Origin: Anabaena subtropica FACHB-260
GTDB lineage: Bacteria; Cyanobacteriota; Cyanobacteriia; Cyanobacteriales; Nostocaceae
NCBI RefSeq assembly: GCF_014697105.1
Contig: NZ_JACJRF010000011.1
Location: forward strand, 80,425-144,424
DNA length: 64,000 bases
Direction of reading: 5' to 3'
This document shows, piece after piece, positions 7,229 to 17,284 of the stretch; positions within the stretch are counted from its first letter, which is position 1; each line of letters begins with the position of its first letter. The notes beneath the pieces were generated by a model. That model was not told where the DNA came from and made no database searches. It saw nothing but the letters and a program-made list of their open reading frames with translations. Position numbers and translations under genes: made by a program.

Positions 7229-10200
7229 TTACAACAGAGAAATATGAGTATTACTCAGGGCAGCCTGATTAGATAGGTGGGCAATCTTGATTTGTGCAGT
7301 GCCACCCAGACCATCAGCATCAAAGAATAGATTACCAGTGGATTGATCATAGATAAAGCGATCGCCTCCGGCGGGGCGTAGCCCATCGCTTGCTGTTGTC
7401 GCACTCGCACCTAGTCGGAACAACTGGGAGTCAAGTTGTACACCCCAATGTTCACTCAATCCAAATTCAGATGTAGAGATGAAAATTGTGTCATCTAGAA
7501 CATTGAAATCATTGATAGTATCAAAGTCACCAACCAAAGGTAAGCTCAGATGAAAGCTATCTTTGCCAGCACCACCAATCAATATATCTTTACCCTGACC
7601 ACCAATGAGTATGTCATCACCTTGACCACCATTTAGCCTGTCGTTCCCATCTCCACCTTGCAAAATATCATTACCATCGCCACCAGAGACATTATCAGCA
7701 CCCACACCCCCATTAAAGGTGTCATCACCTCCGCCTAAGTCAACCACGGAATTGGCATAATTACCCAGCAAGGTAATTACATCATTGCCATCACGGGGGT
7801 CGTTACTGATGGGTTCGTCGCCCTTCAAGTTGATGAAGAAACGAGGATTATTCATAGTGACGGTAATGATATCATCTCCATAACCGCCCGTAATCTTACC
7901 ATCTGAGCGGGGTGCATCGTTGGGGTTGGTGTTGTTATCCCAACTGGGGGCAAAAGTAATAGTGATTGTGTCGTTACCAAGTCCACCGTGAGCAGCAAAA
8001 ATACCGTCTGGGTCAGTAATAACATCATTACCATCGCCACCAAACAGGCGATCGCCATCACCTCTACCACCAACAATAGTATCATTGCCGCCACCACCAT
8101 CAACAAAATCGTTGCCATCTCCACCATTGATGACTTCATTTTGGTCAGTGCCAACTAAGTTATCAGCATTATCTGTACCATTAATTACCTGAATATTAGA
8201 TACAGGCAAAGCCCAAAGTTGATAGCCAATATTGCTATTTGCGAGGAAATACAACGTATCATCGGCAAAGGTCAATTCTCTAGGATTGGAGGACTCAGCA
8301 CCCGGATTGACAATATCCGTCAGTACTATTAAGCTTCCCGTGCTTTCGTCAATTGTCCACAACTCATTTCCATAAGTCGGGTTAGATGCAGTAAAATACA
8401 GCCTGCCATTGATATCAACTGGCATACCGATAGAGGTAAATTCATATTCTGCAAAGATATCTCTGAGTCGTACAACATTACTTGTACTTGCATCAATCTT
8501 CCACACGTCATTACTACTACCATCATTTGCGATGAAGTAAAGAGTGTCATCGATATTATTAAAATCTCTAGGATTGGCAGACCCAATACCTGGATTAATA
8601 TCAGAGACAAGTACTGCATTGCCTGTATTACTGTCTATTTCCCATAACTCTGTTCCAGTGCTGCCATCATTGGCAGTAAAGTAAAGCGTGTCATTAAAGA
8701 TAAACAGTTGACTGACTAAGGAATCACCAGAACCAGGATTGATATCTGTTAACCGTACTGGGTTATTGGTGGGGTCAATTTTCCACAACTCATTACCAGT
8801 TATCCCGTCATTGGCAATAAAGTACAACGTACCATTAATGTTGGTCAGATTCTCTGGTGATAAATCAGCAAAACTCGGATTGATATCCCTTAACCTCACT
8901 GGGTCATCAGTATGATCAATCTTCCATAATTCTCTACCAAAGTTGTCATTATTAGCAGTGAAGTACAGAATGCCATCAACATCAGTCAGATTACTAATGG
9001 AGGGATAATCTAGAGCAGAACTAATTTCTATTATTTGTACTGGGTTGCCTGTGGTTGAGTCAATGTTCCACAGTGAAGACGTGTAAACAACTCCAGTCTG
9101 GTTGCCCTCTTCATCGACTTCATAAGTTGCCGTTTCAATCACATAATAGGATATGCCATCAATCTCATCATATTCACCAATGTAACTGAAACTGGGAAAC
9201 TCTTGATTGGCAGTGACAAGCAGTACAAATTCCCCTGTATTTTCGTCAATCTTCCACAACGTCGTAGAGAAATCCCCAAAGTTGAAAGATGTAAAGTAAA
9301 TTGTGCCATTGATGTTCTTGGGAGGTGTATCTTCATCAAATCGAACCCCATAAATATATGGCTCGATTGGTTGACCTGTAGATATATCAACTTGACGGAT
9401 TGAAACATCATAACTAAAGCGACCTCGGGTGATGATATAAGGTCTATTGTTCAGAATAATCGGAGAATCATAAGACCTGTCAGGAATCTCTTCAGAGGGG
9501 GAAAGTGCTACTGCTTCATTTGTGTTGCTATCAATTGTCCAGAGTTCAGCACTTGTTCCCCCGAACGGATATGACCCTTGTCTTGCTGCAAAAAAGTATA
9601 AAGTATCATTGAAGCTAAATAGATCGCTAACACCATCATCGAAAGGGGATTGTAGATAAATACCTCGAACAGGATATGGTGCAGAAATGTTGAGGTTAAC
9701 AGTAGCGGTGCTTATACCTCCGTTTCCATCACTAACAGTGTAAGTTAAACTGTCTAAGCCATAGTATCCATTGTCGGGTGTGTAAGTATATGTTCCATCA
9801 TTATTATTGACTAAAGTACCGTGACCAGGTTGACTCAAACTAGTCACTGACAGAACATCACCATCTGCATCTGCATCGTTTCCTAAGAGAGTAGCAACAC
9901 TAATAATAACGGGTGTATTGGTTGCTGTGATGATTGTGTCGTCTCCCACAATGGGATTGTAGTTAGTCAAATTACTTACAGGCAATGCCCACAACTCTCT
10001 ATTGTTGATGTAGTTGTCAGGATTCACGTATGTGAAATAAAGAATGCCATCGACGTAGGCGAGGTCATCAGGATAAGAATTTCCAGAACCAGGATTTATA
10101 TCAGTAATTCTTACTGGTTTGCCAGTATTATTGTCAACTTGCCATAGTTCAGTTCCATTGCTGCCGTCATTAGCAATAAAGTAAAGTGTGCCATCACCGT

Positions 10201-13200
10201 TGATGAGATGGGAGGGATTGGAATCACCTGCACCCGGATTTATATCCCTAACTAAAACCGCGTTACCTGTATTGTCAATTTTCCACAACTCTATGCCGTT
10301 GCTACCGTCATTAGCAGTAAAGTAAAGTGTGCCATTAACGTTGGTTAGGTTATATAAATTTGAAGAACCAGAACCCGGATTTATATCCCTGACTAAGACC
10401 GCGTTACCTGCATTGTCAACTTTCCACAATTCATCACCACTAATACCGTTATTAGCAACGAAGTAAAGTGTATCATTGACATTGATCAGACTGGAGGGAT
10501 TGGCAGAAATAGAAACCGAATTTATAAGCGTGACTCTCACTGCATTACCCGTATTATTGTCAATTGTCCACAACTCTCTGCCGTCGATACCCTCATAAGC
10601 AACGAAGTAAAGTGTGCCATTAACGTTAATGAGGTTGGAGGGATTGAGATTTATCCCCGTGACTGTCACTGCATCATCGGTGTTATTATCAATCTTCCAT
10701 AACTTTGACTCGCCAGTATAATTGTTATTAACAACGAAATAAAGTGTGTCATTAACGTTGGTTAGGTAAGATATATCCAAAAATTCATAATTTTGATTGA
10801 TATTTGTGATTTCGACCGCATTACCAGTATTATTGTCAATTCTCCACAACCCATACCCTTGACCATAAATACCGTATGCAGTGAAGTAAAATGTGCCATT
10901 AGCATTGGTCAGATTTTCAGGTTGAGAATACCCAACTAGATTAAAACTTGCCGTTTGAAAAACTTTGCCAGTGGTACTATCAATACTTAATAAGAGCGTC
11001 CTACCACTATCATTATCAGCAGTAAAGTAAAGTACGTCATTGATAATAGTCAGATTGCTGGAGTTAGCATACTTCAAGATGGAATTTGTAGCCGTGAGTG
11101 AGTACGGCTGCTTTGACACCGCCGGAAATTGGTTCACTGTTAGATTGACGATCGCAGTACTGGTATTTCCCTGACCATCACTAATAGTGTAAGTAAATCT
11201 ATCTACACCGTAGTAATCTTCAGCAGGGGTGTATGTGTAAGTACCATCATTGTTATTTACTAAATTGCCCTGCTTTGGTTGGGTGGCAGCAGTAACTACC
11301 AGATTATCGCCGTCTAAGTCTGCATCATTGGCTAAGAGTGCTGCTGTGCTGATAATGACGGGTGTATTTTGGTCAGTATTAAAACTGTCGTTGGCTGCAA
11401 AGGGGGTACGATTAGCTAAAATATCAGATATAGATAACGCCCAAAGTTCTTGACCATTGATACCGTCATCAGCAGTAAAGTAGAGCTTACCATTGACATG
11501 AACTAGATTATGGGGAAAAGAATTACCAGACCCTGGATTAATATCTGTGACTCTGACTGCGTTGCCAGTAACATTGTCAATCCTCCACAACTCATAACCG
11601 TGGTTGTTGTCAGATGCAGTGAAGTAAAGTATGCCATCGATGTTGGTTAGACTATTGCCAGGATTAGAGAACATAGACCCCGGATAGCTACCCGTGACTC
11701 TGACTGCGCTACCCGTGGTGTCGTCGATTCGCCAAAACTCTGCGCCGTTAGTGTTGTTATATATATAAAAGTAAACCGTGCCGTTAACATCATCCAGGAT
11801 ATAAGGATTAGAATACCCAGACCCTAGATTCATTGCTGTGAGTTGTACAGCATTACCTGTAGTGTTGTCTATCCTATACCACTCATCACTAGTAGTGTCG
11901 TCTGTTACTCTGAAGTAAAGCGTATTATTGAAGTTTCTTAGGTTGCTAATAAAAGGATTTTCTAATCTCGCATCGATACCGGCCACTTCCACAGCGTTGC
12001 CTGTAGTGTTATCTATCCTATACAATCTATAAATATTGCTTTCATATACTGTGAAATAAAGGATACCATTGACGTTGGTCAGGAAGTCAGCATTGGATGC
12101 ACCCTCGATTAGCACAGGATTGCCTGTTGTATTGTCAATTCTCCACAAGTCTGCCCGATTGCTGCCGTCATTTGCTCGGAAGTAAAGCGTGCCATCAACG
12201 TTAATCAAGTTATTGGGAAAGGAACTGTCAAACCCTGGATTAATATCTGCCACCTGTACAGCATTACCTGTAGTGTTGTCTATCCTCCACAGCTCATTGC
12301 CGTTAGTGTTATGACTCGCTGTGAAGTAAAGCGTGCCATTGACATTAGTCCAGTTATTGGGAGAGGAAAACCAAGACCCAGAATTGATATCCGTGACTCG
12401 CACAGCTTTACCTGTAGTGTTGTCTATCCTCCACAACTCATAACCACTGATGCCATCATTTGCTCTAAAGTAAAGCGTGCCATTGACGTTAGTCAGTTCA
12501 TTCAAAAAAGAAGACCCAGACCCAGAATTGATATCTGTGATTCGGACTGCATCGCCTGTAGTATTGTCAACCCTCCATAACTGATTGCCATATATACCAT
12601 CATTAGCTGTAAAGTAAAGCGTGCCATCAACGTTGAGTGGGTTGGAGATGGAGGAAGAAGCAAGCCCTGGATTGATATCTTTAACTAAGTATGGTGCAGT
12701 TAACACAGACTCATAAGCCTTCATTGTTGCTGAACTAAATGCTAGTTCCAACACACCACTACCCGTTTGTACTTCTAAGTTCCAGTTACCCCCCAAAGAC
12801 GCGCTCCCAGTTAAGTCTTTGGAGGCGGCGACTATAGTATTGGTTAACTCGCTTAATTTCTCTACAAATACCTTGCCTTGTGTTCCTGCTGCTACATTGC
12901 AACCATACAGCAGTATCTGAGCAGTTTTTGTTAGTGCGTGACTCCAGTTTTGCAATTGACTGGCATAGTAAAATAAAGTATTTACATTTAGGCTGGCTGT
13001 CCCTAATTGCACACTACCACAGTTGCCATGAGAAACAATATGGATACTAGAAATTCCTTGACGCTGTGCCAATACTTGACTAATTTGTTCTACTCCGTCT
13101 TGTTTGCAGTTGAGAATAATGACTTCAATTCCTGCTACAACTCCCGTGATTAAACTTTGGTAGTTTTCTACGGCAGTATCCATAAAGACAATGCTATTGT

Positions 13201-13258
13201 CTTTATTCCCAGAAACTAATTGATATAGTGGTTTGACGAGAGTATTTATTTGAGACAT
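7229..13258 (-). CDS. Giant ELW-repeat / cadherin-like / RTX calcium-binding protein with DUF4347
   Basis: A 2009-aa predicted secreted protein. Order of parts: DUF4347 at about 20-185 (SIHIVSHGNCGSVQLG, ILLYGCNVAAG); a first array of ELWxIDN-type beta-propeller-like repeats at about 190-610 (units of 45-50 aa with LYFTANDG...ELWRIDNTTGNAVRVTDINPGSG); a cadherin-like/tandem-95 domain at about 614-707; a second ELW array to about 1100; a second cadherin-like domain at about 1103-1193; a third, more diverged ELW array to about 1690; RTX repeats (GGDGNDxLxGG nonapeptides) at about 1690-1900; and a C-terminal region typical of type I secreted proteins. There is no N-terminal signal peptide, which fits type I secretion. 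No secretion genes are adjacent. A 24-bp repeat is inserted in frame near the C-terminus. Confidence 0.92.
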   Translation of the reverse strand: MSQINTLVKPLYQLVSGNKDNSIVFMDTAVENYQSLITGVVAGIEVIILNCKQDGVEQISQVLAQRQGISSIHIVSHGNCGSVQLGTASLNVNTLFYYASQLQNWSHALTKTAQILLYGCNVAAGTQGKVFVEKLSELTNTIVAASKDLTGSASLGGNWNLEVQTGSGVLELAFSSATMKAYESVLTAPYLVKDINPGLASSSISNPLNVDGTLYFTANDGIYGNQLWRVDNTTGDAVRITDINSGSGSSFLNELTNVNGTLYFRANDGISGYELWRIDNTTGKAVRVTDINSGSWFSSPNNWTNVNGTLYFTASHNTNGNELWRIDNTTGNAVQVADINPGFDSSFPNNLINVDGTLYFRANDGSNRADLWRIDNTTGNPVLIEGASNADFLTNVNGILYFTVYESNIYRLYRIDNTTGNAVEVAGIDARLENPFISNLRNFNNTLYFRVTDDTTSDEWYRIDNTTGNAVQLTAMNLGSGYSNPYILDDVNGTVYFYIYNNTNGAEFWRIDDTTGSAVRVTGSYPGSMFSNPGNSLTNIDGILYFTASDNNHGYELWRIDNVTGNAVRVTDINPGSGNSFPHNLVHVNGKLYFTADDGINGQELWALSISDILANRTPFAANDSFNTDQNTPVIISTAALLANDADLDGDNLVVTAATQPKQGNLVNNNDGTYTYTPAEDYYGVDRFTYTISDGQGNTSTAIVNLTVNQFPAVSKQPYSLTATNSILKYANSSNLTIINDVLYFTADNDSGRTLLLSIDSTTGKVFQTASFNLVGYSQPENLTNANGTFYFTAYGIYGQGYGLWRIDNNTGNAVEITNINQNYEFLDISYLTNVNDTLYFVVNNNYTGESKLWKIDNNTDDAVTVTGINLNPSNLINVNGTLYFVAYEGIDGRELWTIDNNTGNAVRVTLINSVSISANPSSLINVNDTLYFVANNGISGDELWKVDNAGNAVLVRDINPGSGSSNLYNLTNVNGTLYFTANDGSNGIELWKIDNTGNAVLVRDINPGAGDSNPSHLINGDGTLYFIANDGSNGTELWQVDNNTGKPVRITDINPGSGNSYPDDLAYVDGILYFTYVNPDNYINNRELWALPVSNLTNYNPIVGDDTIITATNTPVIISVATLLGNDADADGDVLSVTSLSQPGHGTLVNNNDGTYTYTPDNGYYGLDSLTYTVSDGNGGISTATVNLNISAPYPVRGIYLQSPFDDGVSDLFSFNDTLYFFAARQGSYPFGGTSAELWTIDSNTNEAVALSPSEEIPDRSYDSPIILNNRPYIITRGRFSYDVSIRQVDISTGQPIEPYIYGVRFDEDTPPKNINGTIYFTSFNFGDFSTTLWKIDENTGEFVLLVTANQEFPSFSYIGEYDEIDGISYYVIETATYEVDEEGNQTGVVYTSSLWNIDSTTGNPVQIIEISSALDYPSISNLTDVDGILYFTANNDNFGRELWKIDHTDDPVRLRDINPSFADLSPENLTNINGTLYFIANDGITGNELWKIDPTNNPVRLTDINPGSGDSLVSQLFIFNDTLYFTANDGSTGTELWEIDSNTGNAVLVSDINPGIGSANPRDFNNIDDTLYFIANDGSSNDVWKIDASTSNVVRLRDIFAEYEFTSIGMPVDINGRLYFTASNPTYGNELWTIDESTGSLIVLTDIVNPGAESSNPRELTFADDTLYFLANSNIGYQLWALPVSNIQVINGTDNADNLVGTDQNEVINGGDGNDFVDGGGGNDTIVGGRGDGDRLFGGDGNDVITDPDGIFAAHGGLGNDTITITFAPSWDNNTNPNDAPRSDGKITGGYGDDIITVTMNNPRFFINLKGDEPISNDPRDGNDVITLLGNYANSVVDLGGGDDTFNGGVGADNVSGGDGNDILQGGDGNDRLNGGQGDDILIGGQGKDILIGGAGKDSFHLSLPLVGDFDTINDFNVLDDTIFISTSEFGLSEHWGVQLDSQLFRLGASATTASDGLRPAGGDRFIYDQSTGNLFFDADGLGGTAQIKIAHLSNQAALSNTHISLL
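7361..7384. repeat. 24-bp dispersed repeat inserted in frame in a HIP1 site
   Basis: A 24-bp palindromic G/C-rich block interrupts what would otherwise be AAAGCGATCGCTTGC. Removing it restores both a perfect HIP1 octamer (GCGATCGC) and the usual family protein sequence ASDRFIYD; with it the protein reads ASDGLRPAGGDRFIYD. ATCGC is repeated at both edges. This matches the behaviour of the very small dispersed repeats described in Nostoc genomes. Confidence 0.7.
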
Positions 13259-13827
13259 AGTTATTGATTTGGGTTATTAATTTTTTCGTAGAAAATTTTC
13301 AGATGTAATTTATCAACTGAATATACAAGTTGTAAGTCTTATCTGCACGGAATTAAGACTGAGTTAAGTTTAATATTTACTTAATAGATGACTGCTGAAA
13401 TTTGACAATATAAACACAATTATTTAACAAACTACTGTGTAACTAAAAATATTGCAAGTGTTTTGTTTTCATAACTTTATATTGTGGTTGCGCCACCGAT
13501 ATCCTATGAATACGGGGTGAGAATGGAACGCTAAAACCGAACTTCACCATCCAGGGAAATAACTTCAAGCGTTCGCCAGCAATCATTGAACACCATTAGC
13601 ATCGCTTGATTGTGAACAATGCTTGCAGGTACGGTCTAGTAGTCTGCCAAGTTAAGTTTGCAAGGTTAATAGCAGCAAAAAAATCTCTTTCTCCCCCTGC
13701 TTCCCCTGCTCCCCCTGCTTGCCTTAGCCTAGCAATTTTGGGTTGGTGAACTACTAGCCACCCTTGATCGCTTGCTGCATACCCTGTACCATGAACTCAT
13801 CTTTGGTCAAATCAAACAAAAAACATC
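13259..13827. other. Intergenic region between the RTX gene and the DUF4440 gene
   Basis: About 570 bp of divergent upstream DNA. The first 240 bp are A/T-rich and should hold the RTX promoter. On the minus strand, 13531-13635 reads as a short open stretch (PASIVHNQAMLMVFNDCWRT) that faintly resembles the C-terminal part of DHA2-type MFS exporters; at 34 codons it is at best a relic. A C/T-rich repeat lies at 13684-13720. Confidence 0.35.
13764..13792 (+). promoter_or_regulatory. Predicted sigma70-type promoter of the DUF4440 gene
   Basis: TTGATC and TACCAT hexamers are separated by 17 bp, placing a start site near 13799, about 30 bp before the ATG at 13828. The -35 is preceded by CC, giving CCCTTG, as in the promoter family described for the accessory region, but the rest of that motif is missing. 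Confidence 0.35.
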
Positions 13828-14211
13828 ATGGATGCCACCCACAAAGCCCAGGTCATTGCTAACGAGAAAAATCTCCTCTCAGCGATGAAAACTAATAACG
13901 TGGAACTTTTGGATAAACTGCTTCACGATGAGCTTTTGTTTAACGGGCCTAGTGGCGAAACGGCAACCAAAGCGATGGATCTGAAAAATTACCGTTCGGG
14001 AAACATCAACCTGCATACAGTTGAATCGAGTGATCTAATACTAAGTGTGGTCGGAGACGATGTTGTTGTTGCCGTCACGGTAGAGATACAAGGAAACTAT
14101 TTAGGGCAAGAAATTAATGGCAAATTCCGCTATCTCAGGGTTTGGAAGCTATTTGAAAACAACTGGAAAGTGATTGCAGGAAGCGTGGTTACGCTAAGTA
14201 CCGACAACTGA
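13828..14211 (+). CDS. DUF4440 / NTF2-like protein
   Basis: A 127-aa protein of the nuclear transport factor 2-like superfamily (DUF4440 type). It starts with a helix (HKAQVIANEKNLLSAMKTNN), then the typical LHDELLFNGPSGE turn and the C-terminal curved sheet with FRYLRVWKLFENNWKVIAGS. This is a cone-shaped alpha+beta domain used either as a small-molecule-binding or enzymatic scaffold; residues alone do not tell which. Monocistronic, with a predicted promoter upstream and a T-run terminator downstream. No signal peptide. Specific function unknown. Confidence 0.85.
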   Translation: MDATHKAQVIANEKNLLSAMKTNNVELLDKLLHDELLFNGPSGETATKAMDLKNYRSGNINLHTVESSDLILSVVGDDVVVAVTVEIQGNYLGQEINGKFRYLRVWKLFENNWKVIAGSVVTLSTDN

Positions 14212-14233
14212 AGACTGCTATTAATCTATTTCT

Positions 14234-14259
14234 CCTTTAACCAAAGGGGGCTTTTTTTT
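14234..14259 (+). terminator. Predicted intrinsic terminator after the DUF4440 gene
   Basis: A short stem CCTTT/AAAGG (14234-14247) followed by GGGC and a run of eight T (14252-14259), 23 bp past the stop codon. The stem is weak but the T-run and position fit. Confidence 0.5.
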
Positions 14260-14434
14260 CGGAATGGGTTTTGGTGGAGGATTCCGGTGCTCTGCATTGC
14301 CGCCAACATTATAGACAATTTAAACCTGCACACCACTACCAAACTTATCCTCGATTGCGCGAACGGTGAGTTATATACGTGCCATTAGAACTTAATTTAG
14401 AAGGTTGCCAATTAGTAAATTTTATAGATATGCC

Positions 14435-15406
14435 ATGCCAATTTACGGGCCGGATGCAATTACTTTTGACGGTGTGAGTGGCGATCGCTATTGGTTCTAT
14501 GAACCTTTTCCCTACACTGGAGTAGCTGATATTGATGAATGCTTAAGTGGCTTCCCAGTCGCTGTATTTCTCCCAAATCATCGACCGAGACAAGAAACAC
14601 CGCTAGTCATTGGTTTGCAAGGGATGTGTGCGCCCTATGGTTGGAACGCCTTTATAGTGCCAACGCTAATAGAAATGGGGATCGCGGTAGCTTTATTCGA
14701 TTCACCCTTAGGAGGCGAACGCAGTTTAGTACGTACCTCTACAACTTTAGTGCAGAACGAGATTAAGCCATTAATAGACCGGGGTATTCCTTTTGATACG
14801 GCACTATTTTTGTCTATATTTCGCACAACCGCCCGTGATATCGCCAAAATCAGAGAATTTTGTGGCGATCGCTACGGACTCACTGATTCACGCCTGGGAT
14901 TATTTGGGGTGAGTATGGGAGTGCTGCTGTCTGCTTATGCTTTTACAGCCAATAGTCTGGGAGATAGGTTACTGGGAACTATTGGTCATGCTGATCTCCC
15001 ATCCTTCGCTAAAAGTTGGGGTCGTTCATTTTTACCTGACTTAGCAGCTTCGCCCTTGGGAGGATTAGCAGAAGCGTTGTTGCAAAGGTTACAGCCTGAT
15101 TTGAAACCTTTAGTAAAGCTTTTACAATTAACTAAAAATCTCAAATACCAGGATGAGTATGCTTGGGACTGCAACCCCATGAACTATATTGAGCAAGTCC
15201 AGCGACATCGTCGAGTCCGGTTTTTGATTGGTGCTAATGATTCCATTGTCAATATTAAAGATGCTCGTGCTTGCGCTGAAAAATTCCCCGATGGCGATTG
15301 TTTTGTTGTCCCAGGTATGGGACACGGAACCAGACAATCAGGTGTTTCATTTGTGGATCATGTGCGCTATTTCCTCGCCACACAATTAGGTGATTGGCGC
15401 AGTTAA
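14435..15406 (+). CDS. Alpha/beta hydrolase family protein
   Basis: A 323-aa soluble hydrolase. The nucleophile elbow is GVSMG (about residues 157-161), the acid is likely the Asp in IGANDSIVN (about 268), and the histidine lies in VPGMGHGTRQSG (about 294). The oxyanion region is VIGLQGMCAPYGWNAF. A frame extends upstream to a TTG at 14405; I chose the ATG at 14435 because it is the first ATG in phase, though neither start has a good ribosome site. Substrate unknown; esterase or acyl-hydrolase activity is inferred from the fold. Convergent with the next gene, with only 22 bp between stops. Confidence 0.82.
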   Translation: MPIYGPDAITFDGVSGDRYWFYEPFPYTGVADIDECLSGFPVAVFLPNHRPRQETPLVIGLQGMCAPYGWNAFIVPTLIEMGIAVALFDSPLGGERSLVRTSTTLVQNEIKPLIDRGIPFDTALFLSIFRTTARDIAKIREFCGDRYGLTDSRLGLFGVSMGVLLSAYAFTANSLGDRLLGTIGHADLPSFAKSWGRSFLPDLAASPLGGLAEALLQRLQPDLKPLVKLLQLTKNLKYQDEYAWDCNPMNYIEQVQRHRRVRFLIGANDSIVNIKDARACAEKFPDGDCFVVPGMGHGTRQSGVSFVDHVRYFLATQLGDWRS

Positions 15407-15428
15407 ATCTTTTGCCCTATTCCCTGGA

Positions 15429-16934
15429 TTAATTACGGCAAAATTTGCGATCGTTATCATGTTCTGGATATTGCCATGAATAAGCAAAATGGCTCACTCC
15501 TTTGAGCTTGGAACCAAATTGGCGCAACGCCCGCATCTGTACTTCTAATGGGGGACGATTACTGACTGATTGTCCCCAATTCCCAGCTAAAGCAGGAATT
15601 ACCTGTGTACCTGGTTTAGCCATGCTCAAGACTCGTTTTACTTGTTCCACAATACAATTAGCATTGCCGCAGGTAGCGTAAGACATGGGATGCCATTGTA
15701 AAGAATTAGGGAACTTATCCCAAGGTTGCAAGCGTGAATCATAACCTTGTCCTACCGTTTGGTTGCCATCAGGGAAGAAGACAACACCGGCAGGAATATT
15801 TGCTTGTTTGGGTGGATGAGTAGCTAAAGAGACAAAATCTATAATACCTTGCATGGAATGGGCAACTGCCAAAAGCCATAAATCCATTTGTAATATTGGT
15901 TGCCTGGCTGTAGGTGAAAGTAGTGACTTTTGCTGTGGAGGTATGACACGACCTTGCCACATAGGTTCAGCCTCTTGAGGATAAAGTCTATCAACATTGC
16001 TGATATCGGCTGCGGTTATGTAACCTTGACTCAAAAAGCGCCGGATCAAATCCAGTCCCTTATTATTCTGGGCGCGACGAAATAAAGCCTGTTGGGTAGC
16101 CTCAGTAAATAGCCACAAATCTGAGACTTTGGTGGCGATAGAATCACTACCAGCTTGTCGTGGGTAGCGAATATAGTCAAATAATAAACCATCAGGACGA
16201 CGACGCACGATTTCTTGTACCATGCGGTAGTAGTCACGTTTTGCTTGTTCGTTGTAAGGGTCGATGAAGACTTGAGAACTGTTATCTACAACGTATAAGC
16301 TAGTTTGTCCCTTGCCATTACGAGCGATCGCTCCATCCCGATCTCCCCGCAGCGCATAGTTATAACCAAAGTTCTTGGTGTACAACCAACCATAAACTTT
16401 TAAACCACGTTGTCGCCCTTTTTGAATTGCGGTAGCCATTAAATCAACTTTTTCTGCTCCTTTGGTGCGAATCACTGATGGCCAAACTGTCGGGTTAGCC
16501 GATGCAGGTAACAATACTTGCCCATCATAAAAGACTTCTAGGTAAACGTGGTTATAGCCACGATTGACCATCCGATCCATAATTTGGTCTATAACTCCTG
16601 CTTTCATATCGCAGGGATATAGACGTATCCAAAGGGCTTGGATGTTTGGCCATGTACTGCTACGACATTTTTGTAGCTCCTGAGCGTGTTTTTTGATGAG
16701 CGCTTGGTAGCTTTTCTGGGCATCTTGATTGCCTTTGAGGGCAGATAAGCGTAAATTTTCTTTTGTTTGGGCTGCGGCTGGTGATAACTGACAAAATTCC
16801 GTTACCTGCGCCTGTGCAGGTTGTATCACCAAGTAGGGAATCAACAGGCTACCACTGAAAATTGCTGTTACCAACTGTTGGCAAAGTAATTTCACTCTCA
16901 CATATTTCAAGGGACGGTTAGACATACTGGACAT
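15429..16934 (-). CDS. Secreted family 10-like glycosyl hydrolase (GHL10)
   Basis: A 501-aa exported protein. The chosen ATG at 16934 gives a clean signal peptide (basic start, hydrophobic core LVTAIFSGSLLIPYLVI, cleavage after AQA-Q). The frame extends to 16991 but the extra 19 residues are acidic and spoil the signal; an ATG at 16925 is equally possible. The mature protein carries a TIM-barrel glycosyl-hydrolase-like domain: YNHVYLEVFYDGQVLLPA, GLKVYGWLYTKNFGYNYA, FIDPYNEQAKRDYY and RPDGLLFDYIRYPRQ are its core strands. Such proteins are thought to act on cell-wall or extracellular glycans. The C-terminal part contains QWHPMSYATCGN and several Cys residues compatible with disulfides outside the cytoplasm. 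Confidence 0.85.
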   Translation of the reverse strand: MSSMSNRPLKYVRVKLLCQQLVTAIFSGSLLIPYLVIQPAQAQVTEFCQLSPAAAQTKENLRLSALKGNQDAQKSYQALIKKHAQELQKCRSSTWPNIQALWIRLYPCDMKAGVIDQIMDRMVNRGYNHVYLEVFYDGQVLLPASANPTVWPSVIRTKGAEKVDLMATAIQKGRQRGLKVYGWLYTKNFGYNYALRGDRDGAIARNGKGQTSLYVVDNSSQVFIDPYNEQAKRDYYRMVQEIVRRRPDGLLFDYIRYPRQAGSDSIATKVSDLWLFTEATQQALFRRAQNNKGLDLIRRFLSQGYITAADISNVDRLYPQEAEPMWQGRVIPPQQKSLLSPTARQPILQMDLWLLAVAHSMQGIIDFVSLATHPPKQANIPAGVVFFPDGNQTVGQGYDSRLQPWDKFPNSLQWHPMSYATCGNANCIVEQVKRVLSMAKPGTQVIPALAGNWGQSVSNRPPLEVQMRALRQFGSKLKGVSHFAYSWQYPEHDNDRKFCRN

Positions 16935-17284
16935 GAAAAGAACAAAGCAATCATCATCCCAATTTCCGTAATCAGGATGAATATGTATCAAATTTTATAC
17001 GCCAAAAACAAAGATTTCCAGCTTGAATGCTAAAATCTATGTTTGTGTGATCAAATTCTTTATTCTGTAAAATTATTAAAATTACTTAAGCAACAACATC
17101 CTACCAAAGGGATATTTGTTAGCTTTATCACTATAACGCTTGTGAATATTTTGAGCGATCGCCATCAAAGGCTTAAGACCTGAATATGCCTACTTAGTTA
17201 ATTTTAAATTTTGTATTTTGAATTGTTTGAGTCAAGAGCCTTTGGTTTTGACTCTTGACTGTGTAAACTGGGGTAGTGGATAGT
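16935..17284. other. Intergenic stretch between GHL10 gene and psb27
   Basis: About 350 bp, A/T-rich, upstream of the secreted hydrolase gene and downstream of psb27. It contains one HIP1 octamer near 17156-17163. I see no gene or strong hairpin. Confidence 0.4.

Noticed and set aside
7852..9411. Several frames of 90-100 codons on the minus strand within the RTX gene
   Set aside because: They are shifted-frame shadows produced by the repeat structure of the large protein.
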